From: Paraburkholderia phenoliruptrix
GTDB lineage: Bacteria; Pseudomonadota; Gammaproteobacteria; Burkholderiales; Burkholderiaceae
DNA length: 64,000 nt
Direction: 5' to 3'
Assembly: GCF_019511605.1 (NCBI RefSeq)
Contig: NZ_JAEUAV010000015.1
Location: forward strand, 62,001-126,000
Below, piece after piece: positions 35,972 to 48,182 of this stretch. The first letter of the stretch is position 1; every line of letters starts with the position of its first letter. A program made the position numbers and the translations under genes. The notes under the pieces are model-generated. The model saw nothing but the letters and a program-made list of their open reading frames with translations. It made no database searches and was not told the DNA's origin.

Positions 35972-37441
35972 TTAGCGCGGCAACTCCGAATGGCCCATCA
36001 GGAACGCGTCGACCGAGCGCGCGCACTGGCGGCCTTCGCGGATCGCCCACACGACGAGCGACTGGCCGCGGCGCATGTCCCCGGCCGTGAACACCTTGTC
36101 CACCGACGTGTAGTACGCCTTGTCGCCTTCCGTGGACGCACGCACGTTGCCGCGGGCGTCCTTGTCGACACCGAATGCCTCCAGCACCGGCGACACCGGC
36201 TGCGTGAAGCCCATGGCGAGCAGCACGAGGTCGGCCTTCATTTCGAATTCCGAGCCCGGCACTTCCTGCATCTTGCCGTCTTTCCATTCGACGCGCGCCG
36301 CGATCAGCTTCTCGACCTTGCCGTTCTTGCCTTCGAGGCGCTTGGTGGCAACCGCCCAATCGCGCGAGCAGCCTTCTTCATGCGACGACGACGTGCGCAG
36401 CTTGATGGGCCAGTAAGGCCACACGAGCGGCTTGTTCTCTTCTTCGGGCGGCTGCGGCAGCAGTTCGAACTGCGTAACGCTCTTCGCGCCATGACGGTTG
36501 GACGTGCCCACGCAGTCCGAGCCGGTATCGCCGCCGCCGATCACCACCACGTGCTTGCCCTTCGCGAGCAACTGGTGCGGGACCTTGTCGCCGGCATTCA
36601 CCTTGTTCTGCTGCGGCAGGAATTCCATCGCGTAATGGACGCCTTCCAGTTCGCGGCCAGGCACGGGCAGATCGCGCGGCGTTTCCGCACCGCCCGCAAT
36701 CACCACTGCGTCGAAGTCTTCCTTCAACTGCTCCGGCGTGACCGTTTCTTTCGCGGTGTTGCCGATAAACGGCGGCAGCGAATCGGCTTTGCCGACGAAC
36801 ACGTTGGCGCGGAACGTCACGCCTTCCGCTTCCATCTGGCGCATGCGGCGGTCGATCAGCCACTTCTCCAGCTTGAAGTCCGGAATACCGTAACGCAGCA
36901 GGCCGCCAATGCGGTCGTTCTTTTCGAACACCGTCACTTCGTGGCCCGCGCGCGCGAGTTGCTGCGCGACTGCGAGGCCGGCCGGGCCCGATCCAACCAC
37001 GGCAACCTTCTTGCCGGTCTTGTGCTTCGGCGGTTGCGGCGCAACCCAGCCTTCGGCCCAGGCTTTGTCGATGATCGCGTGCTCGATCGACTTGATGCCG
37101 ACCGGGTCGTCATTGATGCCGAGCGTGCACGCCGCTTCGCACGGCGCCGGGCAGATGCGGCCCGTGAACTCGGGGAAGTTGTTGGTGGAATGCAGCACTT
37201 CAATCGCGTTCTTCCAGTCCTGATGGAACACCAGGTCGTTGAAGTCCGGGATGATGTTGTTCACCGGGCAGCCGTTGTTGCAGAACGGAATGCCGCAGTC
37301 CATGCAACGCGCGCCTTGAATCTTCGCTTCGTCGTCGGTGAGGGCCGCGACGAATTCCTTGTAGTGCTTCACACGCGTGAGCGGAGCTTCGTACGCCTCG
37401 TGGCGGCGCTCGAACTCGAGAAAACCGGTTGCCTTGCCCAT
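35972..37441 (-). CDS. gltD: Glutamate synthase small (beta) subunit GltD
   Basis: NADPH-oxidising flavoprotein that passes electrons to GltB for glutamate formation from glutamine and 2-oxoglutarate. 489 residues. N-terminal cysteine clusters (GARCMDCGIPFCNNGCPVNN) bind Fe-S centres; two nucleotide-binding folds are visible (VAVVGSGPAGLAVAQQLA for FAD, and HVVVIGGGDTGSDCVGTS for NADPH). The ATG at 37441 gives the standard MGKATGFLEF start. It follows gltB by 106 bp. Confidence 0.97.
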   Translation of the reverse strand: MGKATGFLEFERRHEAYEAPLTRVKHYKEFVAALTDDEAKIQGARCMDCGIPFCNNGCPVNNIIPDFNDLVFHQDWKNAIEVLHSTNNFPEFTGRICPAPCEAACTLGINDDPVGIKSIEHAIIDKAWAEGWVAPQPPKHKTGKKVAVVGSGPAGLAVAQQLARAGHEVTVFEKNDRIGGLLRYGIPDFKLEKWLIDRRMRQMEAEGVTFRANVFVGKADSLPPFIGNTAKETVTPEQLKEDFDAVVIAGGAETPRDLPVPGRELEGVHYAMEFLPQQNKVNAGDKVPHQLLAKGKHVVVIGGGDTGSDCVGTSNRHGAKSVTQFELLPQPPEEENKPLVWPYWPIKLRTSSSHEEGCSRDWAVATKRLEGKNGKVEKLIAARVEWKDGKMQEVPGSEFEMKADLVLLAMGFTQPVSPVLEAFGVDKDARGNVRASTEGDKAYYTSVDKVFTAGDMRRGQSLVVWAIREGRQCARSVDAFLMGHSELPR

Positions 37442-37547
37442 GTGGTTCTCTTCTCTATCTGTATCTAGGGGTGATCTGGACCCGCCGCGCATCGGATTGC
37501 CGAGCGGCGGCGGGTACGGCTAAGGGTGGCGGCGTCGTGCTGACGGC

Positions 37548-42251
<4,704 letters not shown>

Positions 42252-42376
42252 GGGGACACCGTCTGTGAGGGGCCGGACAGGCCGTTAAACCGTTTTTGTT
42301 GCCGCACGTGCACACCCGCCACGGCGAAGGCGCTTTCCGATGCGCGAGCAGCGCATATCAAAACGCCGGAATCCGG

Positions 42377-42406
42377 AATATACGCGACGAATCAATGGAA
42401 TAGCAA
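42377..42406 (-). promoter_or_regulatory. Candidate sigma-70 promoter of gltBD
   Basis: On the minus strand TTGCTA (-35) and TATATT (-10) are separated by 18 bp; the predicted start would give a leader of about 120 bases before gltB. The region is markedly more AT-rich than its surroundings. Function is inferred from sequence only. Confidence 0.45.
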
Positions 42407-42488
42407 ATAAAACGTTGCGTTCGATCCCCAATTATCAATTTAGTGCATTGCAGCCCGTTTTTATTGGTGCCATATCATAAAAGGGCAA

Positions 42489-42516
42489 AACAAAACGGCA
42501 TGTCGAAATGCCGTTT
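42489..42516 (-). terminator. Intrinsic terminator of the RAYT-like gene
   Basis: AAACGGCAT (42493-42501) pairs with ATGCCGTTT (42508-42516) around a six-base loop. On the minus strand the hairpin is followed by TTTTGTTTTG, about 30 bp after the stop at 42544. It should shield gltB from this transcript. Confidence 0.75.
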
Positions 42517-42543
42517 GAAACACAAACTGCTGATTCATATCGC

Positions 42544-43251
42544 TTATTGCGCCTGCGGCGTCTCGCGCACCTTGCGCGGCCGTCCTCGCGGCAGCGGAGA
42601 TACGCGCCGGTTCGCCGCGCGCGCCGCCCATTCGCGATAGGTGTCGCTGCCGAGCACCCAGCCCTTTAACGTGGCCTGCTGAAGCTGGCTTGCTTCGCGT
42701 TCGTCGAGCGGCTGCTCGCACAGTTCGCGGTACGCGCGTTGCCGCTCGAAAGGGGTGTTGCCGAGCGACCAGTAAAGCGGATGGTCGGTGATGAGACTGT
42801 CGAGCGTGAGACCGATATGGTGCCGGTAGCTCGACCACCGGTAGTCTTCCGGCGCGCTCACCAGTTGCATGCGCACCGGGCACATTTCGACGACGCGGCT
42901 TGCCAGCAGAAAATACCGCTCGCCCTCGATCACGGTCGCGCGATAGCGCCCTTCCCACAGCGTGCCGCGCCGCGCGTAGCGGCGATTGAAGTGCGCCACG
43001 TAGCGGCGCCCGACTGCCTGCATTGCCTTGGGCAAGCTGGACTCCTCCGTGGGAGTGACGAGCAGTTGCACCGCGCCGGGCATGAGCGCATAAGCGTGGA
43101 TCGACAAGTGGTGGTCGCGCGAAGCCGCTTTCAAACAGTCGATGAACAATTCATAGTCCTGATCGTCGACGAACGCAGGCTGCTGATCGAGTCCGCGGAG
43201 GATGACGTGCTGCGGCTGGTCAGGAACATAAAGACGTGCAAGCCGTGCCAT
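42544..43251 (-). CDS. REP-associated tyrosine transposase-like protein with lost catalytic residues
   Basis: 235-residue protein of the Y1 transposase/RAYT (TnpA-REP) type. Fold landmarks are present: PQHVILRGLDQQPAFVDDQD, the strand IHAYALMP, NRRYARRGTLWEGRYRA and PEDYRWSSYRHH. The metal-binding HUH motif, normally NHVHLL after LMP, reads GAVQLL (59-64). The helix that normally carries the nucleophile, RYIELNPVR, reads RVVEMCPVR (119-127), with Val120 at the Tyr position. The frame is intact, with a C-terminal basic tail (RGRPRKVRE). No terminal repeats flank it. A domesticated, DNA-binding role is inferred rather than transposition. Confidence 0.85.
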   Translation of the reverse strand: MARLARLYVPDQPQHVILRGLDQQPAFVDDQDYELFIDCLKAASRDHHLSIHAYALMPGAVQLLVTPTEESSLPKAMQAVGRRYVAHFNRRYARRGTLWEGRYRATVIEGERYFLLASRVVEMCPVRMQLVSAPEDYRWSSYRHHIGLTLDSLITDHPLYWSLGNTPFERQRAYRELCEQPLDEREASQLQQATLKGWVLGSDTYREWAARAANRRVSPLPRGRPRKVRETPQAQ

Positions 43252-43438
43252 GCTGAAGTATCCGATAGTCGCGTTGGTACATACCCGAAGGTCCGAAGAA
43301 CCGCATGCGCCGGAGGTTCGGCGCGGCGCGGCCAGGCCAGAAAGCGCGCGCAGCTTAGGGAGAAAGCTCTAATCGCCGCGTATGGTGAGTTTCAAACGTT
43401 GTGGTCATAATGAGCGGGCCTTTTCTGGAGGAGCACAT

Positions 43439-44164
43439 ATGAAATTAAAACAGGCCGTCGTGGGGACCGCGATGCTAGCCGGCATGACAACGGCAGCATA
43501 CGCACAATCGGCCGGTAGCTTTACCATCTCAACAGGCTGGTTCCATCTTGCGCCTCAATCGAGCAGCCAGCCTCTGCGAGTAACAAGCATCGGCGGAAGC
43601 CCGACCAACATCGTAGAAGCCAACACCGGAGCAACACTGAGTTCCGCCGACACAATCGGCATCACAGCGGCTTACTTCGTCACCGATCACATTGCCACCG
43701 AACTGGTGGTCGGCTACCCGCCTTCGTTCGACCTGAACGGCACGGGCAGCCTCGAACGATTCGGCAAGATTGGCCAGGCGAAACAGTGGAGCCCGACTCT
43801 GCTGTTCAAGTATTACTTCAACGCTCCGACTGCTGCCTTCCGCCCGTATCTCGGTATCGGCGTGAGCCGTATCTGGTTCACCGACGAGAAGATCACGAAC
43901 GGCACATTCGAAGCTAACGTTCTGCATGGTCCGACCAGCGTCACTACGGATAGTTCGTGGGAGCCTGTGTTTAATGCCGGCTTCAGTTACTCGTTCAACC
44001 AGCACTGGTTCGCGGGCGTGTCGGTGTCGTACCTGCCGCTCAGCACGACGGCCAAACTCAACACGCAGGCGAGAACGCCGGTGGGTACGCTGAACGTGCA
44101 ATCGCAAACCAAGATCAAGCTGAACCCGATCGTCACCTACGTCAACATCGGTTACCGCTTCTAA
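43439..44164 (+). CDS. ompW: OmpW-family outer-membrane protein
   Basis: Eight-stranded outer-membrane barrel for small hydrophobic compounds. 241 residues from the ATG at 43439, preceded by GGAGGAG. Signal peptide MKLKQAVVGTAMLAGMTTAAYA, then alternating beta strands: GSFTISTGWFHLAP, GITAAYFVTDHIATELVVG, WSPTLLFKYYFN, FRPYLGIGVSRIWF, WFAGVSVSYLPL and the final strand NPIVTYVNIGYRF ending in Phe, as outer-membrane proteins do. GC content and codon use are lower than in its neighbours. A terminator follows. Confidence 0.94.
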   Translation: MKLKQAVVGTAMLAGMTTAAYAQSAGSFTISTGWFHLAPQSSSQPLRVTSIGGSPTNIVEANTGATLSSADTIGITAAYFVTDHIATELVVGYPPSFDLNGTGSLERFGKIGQAKQWSPTLLFKYYFNAPTAAFRPYLGIGVSRIWFTDEKITNGTFEANVLHGPTSVTTDSSWEPVFNAGFSYSFNQHWFAGVSVSYLPLSTTAKLNTQARTPVGTLNVQSQTKIKLNPIVTYVNIGYRF

Positions 44165-44515
44165 CACCTTACCGGTGCGCGATCGAATGATGCCGTCCGA
44201 TTAGGGTAGTCGAATTTCCGTGGCTTGAACAACGCCGTCATTCATCCAATGGCGGCGTTTTTTCTTTGGTGTGCGCCACACGGCGTCGTGCCGGCTTTAC
44301 CGATGCGACGCGCCGCCTCGTACTGCGTTTGTAAATTTGACCCACGCGCAGCGCGCTTCGTGCAAATATGTGCTGACGAAACCGGCGCAGACCGCCGTGC
44401 GCCGGGCCTTTACGGTTTGGCACCGAAGTTGCGTTCTGCTGGTGTTTCCTGCGTTGCGATGTGGTTTAACGCAACCGTGAACGTGGGCCTTTTCACCCTC
44501 ATCGACGGAGCGACC
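44165..44515. other. Gene-free spacer between ompW and the DUF883 gene
   Basis: 351 bp. It holds the ompW terminator near 44231-44264. The rest is upstream sequence of the DUF883 gene, with a TTGACC at 44337-44342 that could be a -35 box but has no good -10 at normal spacing. Confidence 0.5.
44231..44264 (+). terminator. Intrinsic terminator after ompW
   Basis: A 12-bp stem (44231-44242 with 44248-44259, one G-T pair) with a five-base loop is followed by a T run (seven T counting the stem end). It is about 65 bp after the ompW stop. Confidence 0.88.
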
Positions 44516-44896
44516 ATGACAGCACTTCCAAACACGCGAGACGCCCTCGGCGAATCCTGGACCAGCACGAGCCGCCGTGCGCGGCGTATTGCCCGGCACG
44601 GCCGCCATGCGGCCGAAGACATAGCGGGCGAGTTGCGCACGCTGATGGCGGAACTCGAATCCACCCTGGCGGACGGCACGCAGGCGGACGCCGTGGCGCT
44701 GCGCGGCAAGCTGCGCAAGCAGCTGGACAGCGCGCGCGCCCGTTTGAACGACACGCGCGAGGCGGTGCGCGAACGCGCCAACGTGGCGCTTTCCGATGCC
44801 GACGATTACGTGCATGAGAACCCGTGGCAGACGCTCGCGATCGTAGGCGGTGTCGCGCTGATCGCGGGTGCGCTGTTTGCCTCGCGGATGCGGTGA
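44516..44896 (+). CDS. DUF883 (ElaB/YqjD-like) membrane-anchored protein
   Basis: 126 residues. ElaB/YqjD proteins are tail-anchored inner-membrane proteins that associate with ribosomes in stationary phase. Here a charged helical region with AEDIAGELRTLMAELESTL and RARLNDTREAVRERANVAL is followed by the family motif DDYVHENPWQTLAI and a C-terminal membrane helix (VGGVALIAGALFASRMR). ATG at 44516 with GGAG upstream. Confidence 0.92.
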   Translation: MTALPNTRDALGESWTSTSRRARRIARHGRHAAEDIAGELRTLMAELESTLADGTQADAVALRGKLRKQLDSARARLNDTREAVRERANVALSDADDYVHENPWQTLAIVGGVALIAGALFASRMR

Positions 44897-44931
44897 CGTT
44901 TGCAACTGCGGTAAGCCTTGCACACACGCTG

Positions 44932-45009
44932 AACTCGAGCCGCAGTCTGACCGCGGCTCGAGTTCGATCGGGCTGCCTCGCGTCGCGACTGTAGCGACGC
45001 CGGGCAGCC
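44932..45009. other. Two tandem hairpins between the convergent DUF883 and dgt genes
   Basis: First hairpin: AACTCGAGCCGC (44932-44943) pairs perfectly with 44953-44964 around a nine-base loop. Second: GGCTGCC (44971-44977) with GGCAGCC (45003-45009) and an inner GCGTCGC/GCGACGC stem. They are seven bases apart. Neither has a long T tract, so they may be terminators, RNA 3'-end stabilisers or something else. The rest of the 282-bp gap shows no gene. Confidence 0.65.
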
Positions 45010-45178
45010 TTTGACGCGTGGCGTAGGCGGTGCGCCTGCGGGGCGGGGCTTGCGGTGTCGGTTGGGCTTGGGTGCGCGTCGGGCTCGACGCGCAGCCTCG
45101 CGGTGCCGCGTCGCCCCCCGTGCGAGCGTGCATCTCTGAGCGCCGTGCGAGCGAGGCACTCCATGCCGCTCACTCTGC

Positions 45179-46384
45179 TCAGTTGTCGGCGATCACGAAG
45201 AGCCGCTGATACTCCTTGAGCGCGTACCGGTCCGTCATGCCAGCAATGTAATGCGCGATCAGCCGCGGTTGCAGCGCGGCATCGGTCGACTGGTAGCTGG
45301 GCGGCAATAGCCGCGGGTCGTCGGTGAACGCGTCGAACAAACCGACGACGACCCGGCGCGCCTTGTTTGCCATGCGCATCACGCGGTAGTGGCGGTACAG
45401 GTTCTTGAACAGAAAGCGCTTCAACGCCGCCGCCTGAGCCGCAATTGGCTCGCTATGGGCGACGAGCGCCGGCGCGGCGCGCACGGCGTCGAGCGAATCG
45501 GGCGCATGACGCACGAGATTCGCCTGCGTGGTGCCGATCAAATCGACGATCAGCGTATTGATGATGCGCCGCACCGTCTCATGAATCAGCCTGCGGCCTT
45601 CTATGTGCGGAAAATCGCGGCGCGCCGCTTCGTAGTGCGTTTGCCACAACTCGACTTCGGCCAGTTGCTCGACCGTGAGCAGCCCGGAGCGCAGGCCGTC
45701 GTCCACGTCGTGATTGTTGTAGGCGATTTCATCGGCCACGTTCGCGATCTGCGCTTCGATAGACGGCTGCCGTCCTTCCAGAAACCGCTCTCCCAACGCG
45801 CCTAGCCGCCGGGCATTCTCGCGCGAGCAGTGCTTGAGAATGCCTTCGCGCGTTTCGAAACACAGGTTCAGGCCGTTGTACGCGCCGTAGTGTTCCTCGA
45901 GGTCGTCCACCACCGCGAGGCTTTGCAGATTGTGCTCGAAGCCGCCGTGTTCGCGCATGCATTCATTCAGCGCGTCCTGGCCGGCATGCCCAAAAGGCGT
46001 ATGGCCCAGGTCGTGAGCAAGCGAAATGGCCTCCACGAGGTCTTCGTTGACACGCAGATTGCGCGCAACGGACCGTGCAATCTGCGCGACTTCGAGGCTA
46101 TGCGTGAGACGCGTGCGAAAGAGGTCGCCCTCGTGATTCACGAACACCTGCGTTTTATATTCGAGCCGACGAAACGCCGTTGAGTGAACGATGCGGTCGC
46201 GGTCGCGCTGGAATTCGGTGCGTGCACTCGGCGGTGCTTCCGGATAGCGGCGACCGCGCGAATGCGCCGAATGCGCGGCATACGGCGCGAGGTGCGCTTC
46301 GAGCGCTTCCTGCGTCGGGACGCCGAGCGCCGCCGCGCCTGCCGTGGGGTGCTGATTTACATCGTCGCTGCGCCTGTCTGTCAC
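45179..46384 (-). CDS. dgt: Deoxyguanosinetriphosphate triphosphohydrolase-like protein (HD domain)
   Basis: dNTP triphosphohydrolase of the Dgt family, about 401 residues. Metal-binding HD motifs are clear: TRLTHSLEVAQIARSVARNL and SLAHDLGHTPFGHAGQ, preceded by FRRLEYKTQVFVNHEGD. The start is best placed at the GTG at 46384, which has GGAG six bases upstream; a longer frame upstream lacks support. It is the last gene of the pilM-aroK-aroB-dgt line, 55 bp after aroB. Confidence 0.93.
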   Translation of the reverse strand: MTDRRSDDVNQHPTAGAAALGVPTQEALEAHLAPYAAHSAHSRGRRYPEAPPSARTEFQRDRDRIVHSTAFRRLEYKTQVFVNHEGDLFRTRLTHSLEVAQIARSVARNLRVNEDLVEAISLAHDLGHTPFGHAGQDALNECMREHGGFEHNLQSLAVVDDLEEHYGAYNGLNLCFETREGILKHCSRENARRLGALGERFLEGRQPSIEAQIANVADEIAYNNHDVDDGLRSGLLTVEQLAEVELWQTHYEAARRDFPHIEGRRLIHETVRRIINTLIVDLIGTTQANLVRHAPDSLDAVRAAPALVAHSEPIAAQAAALKRFLFKNLYRHYRVMRMANKARRVVVGLFDAFTDDPRLLPPSYQSTDAALQPRLIAHYIAGMTDRYALKEYQRLFVIADN

Positions 46385-46439
46385 CGGGTTCTCCGAAACA
46401 TGGGCGGCGCCGCGCGGCGCCTGCTGGTGGGGCCGCCTG

Positions 46440-47516
46440 TCAGACGGCGGCGGCCAGCGTGGCGTGCACCTCGGCGTCGGGCGCCTGGGTGATGAGCGTC
46501 TCACCGAAACGCTTCAGCAGAATGAATTTGATTGCGCCGGCTTCCGCTTTCTTGTCGACCTGCATGAGCTCGACGTAACGCGATTCGCCGAGTGCCGGCG
46601 CGCGAGTCGGCAAATGCGCGGCGGCGATCACGTCGACGAGCCGCTTGCGCGACGCTTCGTCCAGGTAGCCCAAGCGCACGGAGAGATCCGCCGCCATGAC
46701 CATCCCGCAGCCCACCGCTTCGCCGTGCAGCCACTCGCCGTAACCGAGCCCGGCTTCAATGGCGTGGCCGAACGTGTGACCGAAGTTGAGAATGGCGCGC
46801 AGGCCGCCCTCGCGCTCGTCCTGCGCGACCACCGACGCCTTGATCTCGCACGAGCGCTTGACGGCCTCGGCAAGCGCCGCAGGCTCGCAGCGATTCAGCG
46901 CCTCGACGTTTTCTTCTATCCAGCGGAAAAAACCGGCGTCCGCAATCGCGCCGGTCTTGATGACTTCGGCAATGCCCGCCGCCCGTTCGCGCGCGGGCAG
47001 CGTGCGCAGCGCGCCAATGTCGGCAATCACGGCTTGCGGCTGGTAGAACGCGCCGATCATGTTCTTGCCGAGCGGATGATTGATGCCGGTCTTGCCGCCC
47101 ACCGACGAATCCACCTGCGAGAGCAGCGTGGTCGGCACCTGGATGAACGGCACGCCGCGCATGTAGCAGGCGGCCGCGAACCCCGTCATGTCGCCGATCA
47201 CACCGCCGCCCAGCGCGATCAGCGTGGTCTTGCGGTCGGCGCGCGAGCCGAGCAGCGCGTCGAAAATCAGATTCAGCGTTTCGAGGTTCTTGTACGCCTC
47301 GCCGTCCGGCAGCACGACCGTGGACACCTGCTTGCCGAGCGGCGCGAGCGCCGCGCGCAGCGTGTCGCCGTAAAGCGGCTCGACGGTGGTGTTGGTGACG
47401 ATCGTGACCGAATTGCCGGCGATGTGCGGCGCGAACAAAGCCGTCTGGCCGATCAGGTCGGCACCGATATGGATGGGATAGGCGCGTTCGCCCAGTTCGA
47501 CGTTGACGGTAATCAT
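46440..47516 (-). CDS. aroB: 3-dehydroquinate synthase AroB
   Basis: Second step of the shikimate pathway, converting DAHP to dehydroquinate with NAD and zinc. 358 residues from the ATG at 47516 (MITVNVELGERAYPIHIG). Motifs: LPDGEAYKNLETL, IALGGGVIGDMTGFAAA, QVPTTLLSQVDSSVGGKTG, NFGHTFGHAIEAGLGY and GEAVGCGM, containing the zinc ligands. It follows aroK by 11 bp. Confidence 0.97.
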   Translation of the reverse strand: MITVNVELGERAYPIHIGADLIGQTALFAPHIAGNSVTIVTNTTVEPLYGDTLRAALAPLGKQVSTVVLPDGEAYKNLETLNLIFDALLGSRADRKTTLIALGGGVIGDMTGFAAACYMRGVPFIQVPTTLLSQVDSSVGGKTGINHPLGKNMIGAFYQPQAVIADIGALRTLPARERAAGIAEVIKTGAIADAGFFRWIEENVEALNRCEPAALAEAVKRSCEIKASVVAQDEREGGLRAILNFGHTFGHAIEAGLGYGEWLHGEAVGCGMVMAADLSVRLGYLDEASRKRLVDVIAAAHLPTRAPALGESRYVELMQVDKKAEAGAIKFILLKRFGETLITQAPDAEVHATLAAAV

Positions 47517-47527
47517 ACGACCCATTA

Positions 47528-48076
47528 TCACGCAGGATGTTTGGCGACGCCGGCCATCTCGAGCTGCATCAGAACCATGTTGACGAGTCCGTTGACCGAA
47601 GGCCGGCCTGTTTCTATGACGAAATGCGCGCACTCCCGGTAGAGCGGGTCGCGCACTTCATAAAGCGCCTCGAGGCGCGCTTTGGGGTCCTCGGTTTGCA
47701 GAAGCGGACGATTCTTGTCGCGCCGGGTGCGCAGCCACAGATCGTGCGGATTCGCGCGCAGGTAGATCACGACACCGCGGCTTTGCAGCGCCGCGCGGTT
47801 TTCCGGCCGCAGCACCGCGCCGCCGCCCGTTGCGAGCACGATATTGTCGCGCCCGGTCAGCTCGGAAATGACGCTCGCCTCGCGCTCGCGAAAGCCCGCT
47901 TCGCCTTCCAACTCGAAGATCACCGGAATGCGTGCGCCCGTGCGCGCTTCGATTTCATGGTCCGAATCGAAGAACGGGCGGTCGAGACGGCGCGCAATGG
48001 CCCGGCCCACGGTGGTTTTTCCTGCCCCCATGAGCCCTACAAAAAATACATTGGCGTGTGCGTCCCGCGCTTGCAA
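47528..48076 (-). CDS. aroK: Shikimate kinase AroK
   Basis: Phosphorylates shikimate using ATP. 182 residues: P-loop GLMGAGKTTVGRAIA, FFDSDHEIEARTG (shikimate and Mg binding), EREASVISEL, LATGGGAVL and the lid region RTRRDKNRPLL. The start is TTG at 48076, supported by AGAGGA five bases upstream; the next in-frame start would cut into the fold. It follows pilQ by 106 bp, the typical pilQ-aroK-aroB order. Confidence 0.96.
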   Translation of the reverse strand: MQARDAHANVFFVGLMGAGKTTVGRAIARRLDRPFFDSDHEIEARTGARIPVIFELEGEAGFREREASVISELTGRDNIVLATGGGAVLRPENRAALQSRGVVIYLRANPHDLWLRTRRDKNRPLLQTEDPKARLEALYEVRDPLYRECAHFVIETGRPSVNGLVNMVLMQLEMAGVAKHPA

Positions 48077-48182
48077 CGGTGTCCTCTGGCTAATCCGGTG
48101 TGGTTCGTGCCGCAGCTTACTGGCAAAGCGGCTGCCTTGTCGAGCCTGCGCGCCGCCGCATTCGCGCCGCGCAAGCGTGCCC

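Noticed and set aside
42455..42475. Possible sigma-54 site upstream of gltB on the minus strand
   Set aside because: TGGCAC is present, but the required GC-type element (TTGCA/T) is absent at the right spacing (AAAAC instead), and it lies beyond the better sigma-70 candidate.
42544..43251. Active insertion sequence
   Set aside because: No terminal hairpins, target duplication or REP elements of the GTAG/GGAG type were seen, and the catalytic residues are replaced.
44225..44515. N-terminal extension of the DUF883 protein
   Set aside because: It would begin inside the ompW terminator and has no similarity to the family; GGAG supports the ATG at 44516.
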